From: Alviniconcha marisindica
Lineage: Eukaryota > Mollusca > Gastropoda > Provannidae
Direction of reading: 5' to 3'
Assembly (NCBI GenBank): GCA_018857735.1
Contig: JABMCL010001960.1
Location: forward strand, 186,001 to 250,000
DNA length: 64,000 bases
Shown in pieces: positions 21,906 through 31,868 of the stretch. The notes beneath the pieces are model-generated. The model did not search any database, was not told where the DNA came from, and saw only the letters and a list, made by a program, of their open reading frames with translations. Numbering within the stretch: position 1 is the stretch's first letter; each line of letters starts with the position of its first letter. Made by a program: the position numbers and the translations under genes.

Positions 21906-22189
21906 AAGGTGGTGACACAGTGCACTACAAGTATTAAATTGATAAGAAACATATGTGTATATTCTCAGTGTGTTGATGTTTGCTTCGCTGGATTTATACA
22001 ATCGAATAAAGAGTGTAAAGTAAGAATGAATTTTTCTTTGCAAAATCATCAAAATATGGCAAGGTTCAAATGGAACATTTACACACCTGTCCACTGCATC
22101 TTAAATTGGTGCCAACTACATCATTATCATAACGAGAAAACAAGAGACAATACACTGAAGAGAGGGGAGGAGGGGAGGGGGAGGGGGGG

Positions 22190-24090
22190 GGGGGCGGGGA
22201 TGCATTGCACTAACTTGGTCTGAACCGTATACCGTATATATAAATATACATGTCAGAAGGATATTTGTTCTTGCTTTCAAAGTTAATAACCAATCGCACT
22301 TAATTAGTAATCTGTCTCACATGTTATGTGGACATCATCACAAGTACAAAAGGATATAAGAATAACACACTTGAACCATTAACCCCAAAAACTTAATAAA
22401 CAAGCAATGTTCTTTCCACATTTTCTTGATTGGAACCGGTATTGACCCCTGCTTCAGATATTGGGATAGCCAAGAGTGGCAGCAATCTAGTCCACAGTCC
22501 CCCAAGCCATATTCTCTGTCTCACGCCCTGTGCAAAAGCAAAATAATATTTTCACGGTGTCTTACCCTGTACCATCAAACTAATTTGGATTGCAAAAGTT
22601 TCAGTAGTTCTAGTAGAAACGATTGTGGCTTTGACTTTGAACATCGCAAAATTATATTTCTGAATGATACTCTGGCTGATGATGATGCATCACCATACTA
22701 AGTTTGACCAATCAGATATTGTTCTGAAGTTCAGAACGTTCACTGTGACCTTGACCTTGAATACAGCAAAGCAACCTTTTCACAAGACACTCCAGCTTAT
22801 GAACATGCACTGTCAAACTAAGTTGGTCGCCCAACAAAATCAGCAGTTCAGAACATATAATAGAAATAGTCATATTTGATTGTATGAACCGAAATCCAAC
22901 TAATGTGATCTTGACCTTGAAGATAGAAACCCATTTTTCGCATATGACTCTCTGGCTTATAATGTCTCACCATACTGGGTTTGTTTACAAATGGTTCAGC
23001 GATGTATAAGATATCCAAACTAACATTAACTGAAACTTTTAACCTTGGCTGGGACAGTGACCTTGAACACAGCAATCTAATATTTTCACTGGACACTTCT
23101 TTGCTTATGATTATCTACAATCAAATTGAGTTTGGTTGCAAAAGACTCATTTGTTTAGAACTAAAAAGTAGAAACCTTCATATTTTGATTATATAAGCTC
23201 ACACTATGACCTTGATCTTGAAGATAGAATCCCATGACATTCCGGCTCATGGTGGTGCACCACAATACCAAGTTTGGTTACAAAAGGTTGCAAACACTCA
23301 GCCGACTGGGAACAAATATGTGTCACGAGCGTTACATCCCTCACCCCTGAAGACACCACAGTGCGTTCTCTTTTCTAGTAAAATAATACACCACACACAG
23401 CGCAAAAAGAGGTCAAACGTTGCTGCCGCAAGTCAGCTTGTGGACAGGTACGTTAGGGTAGGTCGAAAGTCAATGGTACAGGCAGAAATAATTATTTTGT
23501 GTGCTCGCACGTTACACCATTGTAAGACACCACGTCAACCACCCCAGAAGAAATGACTGTAATTTATTTTGTATCTATTCTTTGTCATCAAACAAGCATT
23601 AAAAATAAGGTGAAATGTGGTTATCTACTAAGCTGGTGAAAAAGAGACAGTTTTTTAGTTTCCGTTGTGAACAAGTCTCAATATCGTGATATACACTCAG
23701 AAGACACCATCGGTAACATGTGAGACACTGATTATCTTTCCTTTGTTTGGAGTTGTTTGCAAGCAACACACAATAAGTACCATTTGTATGTAAGAACTGG
23801 CCTCCTTCTTTCTCATGAAACCTGTTTTTATTAAATCATGAACGATTCCAAGGAAGCATCTGCGATCAGCTAACCTTCCCAAAGCCATGTCACAAATGGC
23901 GGCCATGAAAATGTCGGATTTTTATCAAAAAAAGGCTCACAGAGCAAGAAATAATGATGCATTTACCTATTGTGGCATTTCACTTATTTCTCCAAACACA
24001 TTACATCAGAAATATAGCGGTAAAAAGTTTCATGTTTTAGTTTAATTTTTATTTCATCGGGAAACTTTGTCCAGTTTTCAGGAGAATGAC
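22190..24090 (+). repeat. 1.9-kb dispersed repeat, copy 1 (TGACCTTGA-rich)
   Basis: Aligns in the same orientation with 35055-37050, from 'gcactaacttg' after a poly-G run to 'caggagaatgaccca' before a simple repeat. Within it, motifs of the form TGACCTTGACCTTGA recur about every 150 bp (near 22630, 22746, 22907, 23056 and 23205), each followed by 'aa...agcaa' and phrases such as 'ctggcttat' and 'caaattgagtttggttgcaa'. It therefore looks like an internal array of about five diverged units. No protein domain is visible. Family unknown; probably a non-autonomous transposon. Confidence 0.85.
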
Positions 24091-24119
24091 CCATATACGC
24101 ACGCACACACACACAAACG

Positions 24120-24400
24120 CACACCCACACACACACTCTCTCTCTCACTCACTCACTCACTGAGCTTCCCAAACCTGCCGATTCCGCGTAATGGGCAAAT
24201 TTGCTGATTTGCCGATTCCGAGGAATTAGCTGCCGATTCTGCGAAATAGGCAGGTTTTGGAGAGAGAGAGAGAGAGAGAGAGAATGTATAACAACAGTCC
24301 AAGTGATTGTTTTTGGACAAATTTCAAATTTTCACCCATGAGGGCTTGTCAAGGCCTGCATGGTCGGCTGGATTCCTATGACGTATATATATATATATAT

Positions 24401-24448
<48 letters not shown>

Positions 24449-24560
24449 TATAACCGTAAGTCCAAGCATGTTTTGGTTTGAAAACTTTTATTCCAATTTT
24501 TTTTCGCCCATCAGAGGGTTTTGTCAAAGCCTGCATGGTCAGCTAGATTCCTATGACTAT
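24120..24560 (+). repeat. (CA)n, (GA)n, (TA)n cluster with two more GA-flanked units
   Basis: Units at 24261-24383 and 24399-24560 each start with a GA tract and 'aatgtataac' or 'aacgtataac', then 'agtccaag', and end 'cctgcatggtcggctggatt' (or a close variant), followed by a TA tract. They match the unit at 21790-21905. Confidence 0.65.
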
Positions 24561-25180
24561 ATATATGTGTTTGTGTGTGTGTGTATATATTTGTTTTGTA
24601 GGAATCAGCCTAGCAGGCCTTGAAAAAGGACCAAGGAAAGTCATCTATGATCGATGTCTCTTTATTGTCCATGGGTCTCAGGACAAGTAAACTAATAACT
24701 ATAGCGCTAGATCTACAGCTTCTTTCCGCTTTTTTGCATATTCCAAACGTGAAAATGACACATATACAATTTTATTACTTTTAATGTACAGTAGTTTTGC
24801 TCTCTTTTTACAAGGAAGCCATTCATAAACAGTGCTGTCGATACAAAGATGACTGAAAGAACTACTGAAAAATCGTAGTGCTTTTAGTCTACATAAGGAT
24901 GACCACCTCAACTTTCACACAGCTCTATCAGCTCGCAATATCCGGCAGAAAAGGACACCATAAGATGGCAGTGTTGGCATCCCTTTGGCACAAGGCATGC
25001 TCAAATTGATTAATAGCTCAATGGTCTCGTGACATCCAAATAATGAATACAACTGCTGAAACTGGATTGGTAGCAAACAAGCCACACTGAAAACAATGTA
25101 ATGATACCGAAAACGCATCAAATGATACTGTATTTGAAACTTGTTAAGAGGTGATGGCTTATTTTCAACTTTGCTACATT
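24561..25180. other. Non-coding DNA, nothing recognised
   Basis: Short frames on the minus strand (24699-24911 and 24915-25121) have no recognisable domain. Confidence 0.45.
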
Positions 25181-25185
25181 TTCAA

Positions 25186-25378
25186 TAAACAAGGGAGTTC
25201 ATTAGCACTGGAAAACCATCACACAAACAAGAGAACAAAGATCTGAGTCACTTACGATAACGCTGATGAACCTCCGGTGGAGTTTATGTACCTTGTGTTT
25301 ACTCATATGTATTCCAGGTGTGAGTTACCGTTGGTCTTTGTTGTGTTTCTGTGACATCTTATTAATTCCCTTGTTTGT
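25186..25378 (+). mobile_element. Short MITE-like element with inverted ends
   Basis: The left end 'acaagggagttcattagcac' and the right end 'attaattcccttgt' are inverted copies. Next to them, 'catcacacaaacaagagaac' on the left pairs with 'ttgttgtgtttctgtgacat' on the right. The same end sequence bounds 61444-61970. There is no coding capacity. The superfamily is not identified. Confidence 0.6.
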
Positions 25379-25584
25379 TGATTCTGTTTGCAGATTTGGC
25401 TAAACTTTGCACAGGCCCATCTAGTCTTCACAGGCTTTCAAGCCCTGCAGATAATAACAGACCAATCCATTTCTTGGCTTGCAGCTCTGTCCCTTTTCAG
25501 CCCTCCAGCATGCTCTACTCGTGGCTTGCTTTTAAACATGACAATAATAATAAATGATTTCCTAAAGCACTGAATCTTTCAGTG

Positions 25585-25915
25585 CTTCAACTGCAAAACC
25601 CATGACTTTTGCACCTTTTTACACTTCAACCCCCACATCTGGAACAATCTCCCCAAAGACCTTGTTTAAAAGAAAACACAATAAATTTTTCTTCTCACCC
25701 CTATCAGTCTGTACAGTGTGTGTGTATGCATGTGCACACACACCTTGCACATAGTTTTATTGCACATAGTTTGATGCTGGAACCCTTGTTGATGTCTGCT
25801 AGTTTTTGTTAATTGCTGATAACATTTTCCATCTTGATGTCCATTATGTGTATTGTTTTGAACTGCTGGGTAGGCGCTTTACAAATTTCCATTATTAATA
25901 TGATTATGTCTCTTG
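25585..25915 (+). mobile_element. L2/CR1-type LINE 3' end
   Basis: A short frame reads HIWNNLPKDLV (near 25635), a typical C-terminal motif of L2/CR1/Jockey LINEs. After a 3' UTR the piece ends 'taggcgctttacaaatttcc' and short ATT repeats, the usual tail of this LINE type. Confidence 0.55.
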
Positions 25916-26665
25916 CTGAACCATCAAACAGCAGCACAAGATGTACGTTGGATCAAGAACAGTGCATGGTGAACATCAGTGAAGACTGAATGGAGAGGCA
26001 AAATAAGACATTCTAACATGACTAACACTGAATGACAGTAGTGATCTGCCACAGATTTAGTTTAAAACAAATCTTTTCTCATATAATTATTGAGCAATAT
26101 AATATGAAAGTGATGGATGGATACTTCCAGTTTGGGATTGGGCTGATGAAGTACACTGTACACAGTGACATGCAGAAGTTGCAGCAGAGACAGTCTTATT
26201 CTGGTTGAGCTGAACAGTGACCAATAAATCCAATTCCCTTGACTGTGAACAACACTGAAAACCTATGCAAGTTCATGATTAACATGACTGGAAATGACAG
26301 TGAAGTGCTTGTACAGTTGTAACATTACATATATGAACAAGCTGTAATGTTTAGTACAGAGCCAAATATCACAATTAAAATTACAATCTAATACTTTCAT
26401 TGTCAAGGCTGAACCATCACAAGGCCAGCTGGAAGCCTTTTATTATCAACCCAGTCTTTGCTGTTATGGGGGGTATAAAAAGATAATAGAGGTGTGGTCA
26501 GGGTGGTCCAATTATACATTGGACATTTATATAATAATGATTATGGTAATAATAAAATACTCCTTTTTATCAAGCGCCATTTTCCCAAGAAAAAAAGTGC
26601 TTTACTGCATCCAAGAAAAATGCAATGTTAAAGTTACTATGCTGGCAGGCCGGCCACCACACAGA
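25916..26665. other. Non-coding DNA with an inverted LINE tail
   Basis: At 26526-26610 the minus strand ends 'gcgcttgataaaaaggagta' with ATT-type repeats, consistent with an L2/CR1 3' tail in reverse. Nothing else recognised. Confidence 0.4.
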
Positions 26666-26671
26666 CTCCAA

Positions 26672-26677
26672 TTTATT
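26672..26677 (-). terminator. Possible polyadenylation signal of FPGS
   Basis: The minus strand reads AATAAA at 26677-26672, about 175 bp past the FPGS stop codon. It is a plausible but unproven 3' end. Confidence 0.35.
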
Positions 26678-26849
26678 CATGCAAATCATAAAAGAATTTT
26701 CATGCAAATTTAAGCAAAACATTTAATGCAAATTGCAGCTTTTGAAGTCAAACTGGAAGAAAAAATGCACAAAAAAAGAAGAAGCTGTTGAGGTATTGTT
26801 AAAATACTGCCAATTTATGTTAACTGTCACCTTGTACATAATCATCCAT

Positions 26850-27319
26850 TCATTCATTCATATCAGGTGCAATCAGTTCCAGCACACCACCCACTAAGTG
26901 CAGGCTGCCAGTGACAAGGACCTGAACATGGTGGTGGTCATTTCCTGCCTCCAGTGTCCTAATGGTGTAGTCTGCTTCTGCTGTTGAGGTGGAAGGCACT
27001 GCTGAGTTTAACCCCAGAATCTGGGTTCCCCACTTCAGAGCAGATGCAATGCAAGGAAAGTTGGCTGACACACACTCCCGTGAAATGGAATCACTGCCAC
27101 AATCCATAGCGCCATATCCATTGACTTGTTTGAGGGCAATATGGCTCTGTGAGTCACTGTCAGATTGTGCATGTGTACTCACCGAACTGACACTGGCCGA
27201 TGAAGTTTTCAACATGGCTGTGTTGGATGGATACTTTGTGAACAACTTGTCCCAGGCTTGGCGATTGCAGTGACTTCTTTTCAATACAGTGTCCTGATTC
27301 ACAGTATGATTGATCTGAT
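26850..27319 (-). CDS. FPGS: Folylpolyglutamate synthase, last coding exon
   Basis: FPGS adds glutamates to folates and keeps them in cytosol and mitochondria. The minus-strand exon begins after a good acceptor (tttcttttggttgcag; AG at plus 27321-27320) in phase 1. It encodes about 156 residues ending in VLVTGSLHLVGGVLELIAPD and a short tail, with the stop at 26852-26850. VLVTGSLHLVGGVL is the signature C-terminus of animal FPGS. The exon start DQINHTVNQDTVLKR, with later QAWDKL, also matches the human protein's terminal exon as I recall it (DQxNFTV ... HWNHL). The middle is low-complexity Ser-rich, as is common in this exon. The frame is open throughout, with no sign of decay. Upstream exons should lie at higher coordinates on the minus strand. 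I did not find them in this window; introns may be long or the gene may extend beyond it. Confidence 0.85.
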
Positions 27320-27700
27320 CTGCAACCAAAAGAAAATGCACATGGTTTAACTGATTTGTGTTCAAAAGGGACAGCTGCTGAATCAGCTAGTTTTCATCAG
27401 GGATGAAAACTAGTTAAAGTGAAAATCTCTGAAGCTAGCGGTCCCCAAGCATGGCTTCCCAGATCTATTTTTCTGTTTAGATTAAAATATGTGCAATCAG
27501 AGCACATCATGATGGTCCATTATGCATCATAATCATGCATTTTAATATCAGTAAAATAATTATAAATGTCATATGTACTTGGATAACATGAATTGTGTCT
27601 ATTGGGCAGTTCAGGCGGGGCTGTTAGAGTTAACCCTGCTGACTTTTGCCCAGCATCGCTTCAGTCCCTTGGCTGCTTTTACTTCTGGTGCGTACTTTCT
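27320..27700 (-). other. Intron of FPGS (part)
   Basis: Sequence upstream of the last FPGS exon on the minus strand, beginning with the acceptor and a T-rich tract. No further FPGS exon recognised here. Confidence 0.5.
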
Positions 27701-27705
27701 TCATA

Positions 27706-27850
27706 ATGGAAGGCAGTAACAGTGAATTTGTGAATTTTACACTGCCAACTTTAAAGGCATTTTGGGAGGCCCGTGGTCAGAATGTGTTTGGCAACAAGCA
27801 GTAACTTGTTCCTCATGCTATAGGATGCCCCAAAACACATTTTTTTCCAT
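27706..27850 (+). pseudogene. SAP-domain-like fragment with in-frame stop
   Basis: The ATG at 27706 opens MEGSNSEFVNFTLPTLKAFW and EARGQNVFGNKQ, then TAA at 27802. In the same frame it continues LVPHAIGCPKTHFF. The pattern F-T-x-x-x-L-K-x-F-x-x-x-R-G-x-x-x-x-G-N-K-x-x-L-V fits the SAP helix-extension-helix motif that binds A/T-rich DNA. Such N-terminal SAP domains are common on multi-copy, transposon-like SWIM/YqaJ proteins in molluscs. The stop falls inside the second helix, so this copy is probably dead. It lies on the strand opposite FPGS, within its presumed intron. Confidence 0.4.
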
Positions 27851-28680
27851 GAACTCGCGATCTTCTGGTACGCCAAAAAACGATGCAAAGACATTTTTTA
27901 CCCACCCTCCATCCCCTTTCCCTGTAATTTTTGCAACTGCAACAGTGGTGGCATTTGTACTGCTTTGCAATTTTAGGTTCAACTTCCATTGTTATACACA
28001 GCGTAAAGCAACGTCTACTCAGAAATCGGCCCGGAAGTGATGCTGTGACCTCTCATGAGTTCCTGCGCGAAAGATTACAAAGGGCATTCACTTGTGCAAA
28101 CCAGCTTCATCGAACCATTAATACATAACAACCTGCATGAACTGTCAGACATTAGGGGTGCCCGTGAAGGCAGTGACATAGACCAAGTAACACAAGCAAC
28201 TGCAAATCCACAGTACTATCTAAACCCAGCAGGCACAGCAAAACCAAAATGTTTATTTATGTCCTGCATCCTGCTACATCTGGGCTTTTGTTTTGATGTA
28301 TGACCAGGAGTACAGGTGTTGGCAGGCAACAGTGTACTTCCACTGTGGTGTGGATTCCCCACACCTGTCAACCATCATGCTGAAGGAGAAATCAACAACA
28401 CCTGGCCATATGCTTCCAAAGCAATGCACTGCTACCAGCCAATGACTGGGTCCTGGGGGCAAAGAACTTTGTCTTCAAACACATGTGCACAATGTGCCTG
28501 CTGGGCCCACCCCCAGTGCGACCACTGCCTGTCAAAAACCGCTGCCAAACAGGACTAGGATGAGCAGCAATCAGCAAATCAGGTTGGGTATGTTCCCTTT
28601 GTTCAACTCACATTAAGCTTGTTACAAATTAAAGACTGCAAATTTTGGGGCTTTTATTAATCCACTGCATCAGATGCAAC
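27851..28680. other. GC-richer DNA with short frames, origin unclear
   Basis: Plus frames at 28055-28303 (SLVQTSFIEPLIHNNLHELS) and 28316-28558 (Cys/His-rich: CAQCACWAHPQCDHC) look more protein-like than their surroundings. They may be decayed remains of the same multi-copy gene as the SAP fragment. I cannot name a domain. Confidence 0.3.
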
Positions 28681-28681
28681 T

Positions 28682-28800
28682 GAGTAAGTAAGTAAGTAAA
28701 CATGATGCTTAACATCCATAGAAGCCATATGGCTTATTAGGGATGTGGAGAAGGGGGAAAGGGGGTATGGAGGTGGGGGGGGGGGGGGGGGGGGGAGAGG
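28682..28800 (+). repeat. SINE-like dispersed repeat fragment with poly-G tail
   Basis: 'gtaagtaagtaaacatgatg' then 'cttaacatccatagaagcca' and 'tatggcttattaggg', followed by a G-rich tract with about 22 consecutive G (28776-28797). Matches 62520-62700. Confidence 0.6.
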
Positions 28801-28810
28801 TAGATTATAT

Positions 28811-29017
28811 ACCTATCGCTACACTGTCACCACCAGAATGACTCCTGCATTAAGACGGGTAGTGATGAGAGCCATTTTAATGTTTCATTAATTGTGAGGG
28901 ACAAAGTCACAAGACAGCGTCCACTGACCACAACTTTTGAAGAGAAAGGAGAGCCGAAGCAGATTCGAACCGAGGTCACTCTGCTTAACACCTTACTGCT
29001 AGGCCAAACCAGCTCAC
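28811..29017 (-). repeat. tRNA-derived SINE, copy 3 (complete)
   Basis: On the minus strand: head 'gagctggtttggcctagcag', B box GGTTCGAATC, body 'agttgtggtcagtggacgct', then the tail 'taatgaaacattaaaatggc' through 'gtagcgataggt'. Copy 1 (1454-1628) shares both body and tail. Copy 2 has only head and body. Confidence 0.8.
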
Positions 29018-29271
29018 AAAAAACAACTGAATGGGAAAAAGAACTGAAATATGATCCTGACAAAAATATTCTCATGGAATTCTCAACAGATGCACGTGGC
29101 CAAGTTCAAATGATGCACATGAAAAACCGTAAGTCGGCTATCATGCCACAGAACATAGTAGAGAGAGAAATCAAAACCCAAACTGAGCAAGAAACTACAT
29201 CCTTGCAAGCAAAGTGCCAGCTATCGTTAGCCCAATTGGGGCAATCCCAAAAGCTGACAGCCAAAGTTTGA
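29018..29271 (+). other. Protein-like open frame of unknown origin
   Basis: After the SINE the plus frame reads on as WEKELKYDPDKNILMEFSTD, then residues rich in Q, T and K, to a stop at 29271. It looks more like coding sequence than chance A/T-rich DNA (no low complexity, charged and polar). No domain is recognised and there is no defined start. It may be an exon or a fragment of a transposon. Confidence 0.25.
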
Positions 29272-29514
29272 AGTCAGACAGGGCCACATTCAAAGCTGGT
29301 TGTGTCCCTTGACTTATTCATTATTTTGTTCTTTTATGCTGAACATGCTAATTGTGGTTGTTTTTTTGTTTGTTTTGGTTAGCGTATTGAGAATACACTA
29401 ACCAAATAAACCCCACAATGGATATGTTTAGCTTTCTTAGCTATAAGATACAGACATAATTTCCAAACACCCAAAAGCCACATCTTTTTGGAAGTTGTAC
29501 TCATTTTTAGTTTT

Positions 29515-29765
29515 TCTCCCCATTCTGAAATTCAACCACATTTTCTCTGAAAATAGCAGTCAATCTACTGATTTGTTTGTTTTTGTTTTTGTTTGTTCTG
29601 TTTTTTCCATTCTAAAATTCAACCACATTTCTTCTGAAAATAGCAGATCCAATCTACTGATTTGTTTGTTTGTGTATTTTTCATTCTTTTTTTCCTTTTT
29701 TTTCTCTTTTTTCTTCTTCTCCATTCTGAAATTCAACCACACTTCCTCTGAAAAGTGCAGATCCA
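29515..29765 (+). repeat. Three-unit minisatellite (about 90-115 bp)
   Basis: Units beginning 'ccattctgaaattcaaccac' occur at 29519, 29607 and 29720. Each is followed by 'tctgaaaatagcag' (or a close variant), the first two also by 'caatctactgatttgtttgt' and T-rich spacers of varied length. Confidence 0.8.
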
Positions 29766-30380
29766 AGGAACATTCCCATGCCTGCTTAATTTATATTACT
29801 TCAAAACTACACTGAAATGTTCTCAAAAAGAACATTTCAGTTCATGTAAAGAGAATATATTTTTTCAATGTTCTTTAATGTGCTGTATGAATTATAATGC
29901 ACACTACCAAAAAATACCCATTTTGATCTCAGAGTCCATAGGCCAATTTTTTTTTAAAGCACTGACCCTCCAGACACTGGTTTATGTAGTAAATCTACAA
30001 GCATTCAGCCTCACCTTTTGCTTTTTAACATTGTTTTATTAACATTGTTTCATGTCAGTCCCCAAAATTGGTGTATAATGCAAAGTTGAAAGAATTCACT
30101 GAAACAGCCTTTGAGAAAAAGCTAACATTGAAGTTTTTGCCAGATGGCCAAAACATTGATCTTGGATGACATGCAAGTGAAAACCTTATGCAATTTGGAC
30201 ATCTAGCAGTATATGGTTGCAGCATTTTAACTTGCGTTCATGGTATTCAGGACAAGTTTTTGGTTTGGCCGGCTTCCTTGGCTGGCATTGATGTAAGTTT
30301 GTATAATGACATGACATGCAGAGAAAACAAACTGAAACTAACCTGGGATGTTTTCACTTGCAGTTGTAGACACTACATTG
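29766..30380. other. Non-coding DNA, nothing recognised
   Basis: A short inverted pair 'tgaaatgttctc'/'gaacatttca' lies at 29812-29840. No gene seen. Confidence 0.4.
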
Positions 30381-30384
30381 GGAC

Positions 30385-30785
30385 AAAAGGCTGCCCTGTC
30401 AAAACCACACTCCTGCAATAAAATATCCATACCAGTCTGTCAGTAATTTGTATTAACAAAGTATCCATAGCAGTCTGTCATATCCTGTCACTGATTTGTA
30501 TTAACAAAGTATCTGTGGCAGTCTTTTATTAACAAAGTATCCATACCAGTCTGTTATATCCTGTTACTGTAATTTGTATTAATAAAGTATCCATACCAGT
30601 CTGTTATACACATTGGTCTGTTACATCCTGTCACTCTATCAACAAAGTATCCATATCTGTTATATCTTGTCATCGTATCAACAAAGTACCTGTATCAGTG
30701 TGTTATGAAATATTAATAACTTACTTTTATAAAGCACCCTATGTCACAAGTGCTCACAGTGCTTTACAACTGTATTAACAATATT
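30385..30785 (+). repeat. Minisatellite (aacaaagtatccataccagt) joined to a LINE tail
   Basis: Six or so diverged units of 'aacaaagtatccataccagt' plus 'ctgttatatcctgtcactgt' plus 'aatttgtatt' run from 30420 to 30700. The start (ctgtcaaaaccacactcctg) matches 21053. From 30714 to 30785 the sequence looks like the reverse of an L2/CR1 tail ('gcaccctatgtcacaagtgc'). Confidence 0.7.
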
Positions 30786-31002
30786 TATAGTACAAAATAC
30801 AGAAGTGCCACAGACACAGATCAGTATCATGTTGGAAAATATTGAGTTTTGAGTGCTGATCTAAAGGAAGAGGCTGACCAAGAGAATGTGATGTTCGGAG
30901 ATGTGGTGGTCATACATAAAGAATAGCATCTTTGTGAATGGCCCAGTCAACAATGTTTGGGGTGATGTGTGACTGGTGGCCATCATTCAGCAAGAGTAGT
31001 GG

Positions 31003-31428
31003 CTGACCGGGAGAATGATTTGTTGAGTACCTTGCAAAATGGTGCATGAGGTAGTGGTAAAACACTTCATCAGCTGACAAGCCACAGACAGATTGGTTTC
31101 TTGCCAGTCTGAGTTTGTGATTGGTTTCTTGCCAGTCATACTTTGTCAGGATTTTTTTTCAAGTTCTCTGTAGTACATGTGGTGGCAGCTTCAGATTGCA
31201 CCCCCAAAGGTGGTTTCAGCTGAGAAATATGTAATTATATAGATTGCATGAAAATGTGCAACTGCCCATCAAAACCCAACTTTCTTTTTGTGTAGACAGC
31301 TTCTTGCTGACAGCTCACCAGGTTTAGGTGGCACTGTCACTGTCTGTGGCTTGTCAGCTGATGAAGTGTTTTACCACTACCTCATGCACCATTTTGCAAG
31401 GTACTCAACAAATCATTCTCCCAGTCAG
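31003..31428. repeat. Long near-perfect inverted repeat, 87-89 bp arms
   Basis: The left arm, 31003-31091 ('ctgaccgggagaatgatttg' to 'gacaagccacagacag'), is the inverse of 31340-31428 with one mismatch that I can see. The spacer is about 250 bp. Outside or next to the arms, the phrase 'attggtttcttgccagt' occurs as direct repeats (31092, 31119, 31448, 31476). It could fold as a cruciform or RNA hairpin. Confidence 0.9.
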
Positions 31429-31738
31429 CCATTGGCACGTTTTGTGATTGGTTTCTTGCCAGTTTGAGTTTGTGATTGGTTTCTTGCCAGTCAGGAAAAA
31501 ACACAAAATGAGACAGAATGACTCTAAAACACATCCAAACACAAAAAGGTTCATACGAACACTTATTTATTTTAACACAGACACACAGTATGCAAATTTT
31601 CGGGGAAATCCCCTTTATCAAGTCACAAAATGACAAACAGATAAATGGTCAAAAACAATGAAAAATGAAAGAAAAAGACTTATCTTGTTTTGGTTTAGTT
31701 TTTACAGCTTGTTTGTCACATATACCTTTTCATATTTA

Positions 31739-31752
31739 TATATATATATATA
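31739..31752. repeat. (TA)n microsatellite
   Basis: Short TA tract at the left side of the LTR-like segment. The right side (33001-33009) is also TA-rich. Confidence 0.8.
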
Positions 31753-31868
31753 TGTTTTTATTTTCTTAATTTATTAAATTTATAAATATATTTATGTGAG
31801 CAAGTGTTCTTTGTATATGTTTTAACGGTAATCCCGCCCCGGTTAACAGATCCACCCAATTTCATTAC

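Noticed and set aside
27990..28560. Further FPGS exons
   Set aside because: Minus-strand translations here do not match FPGS motifs.
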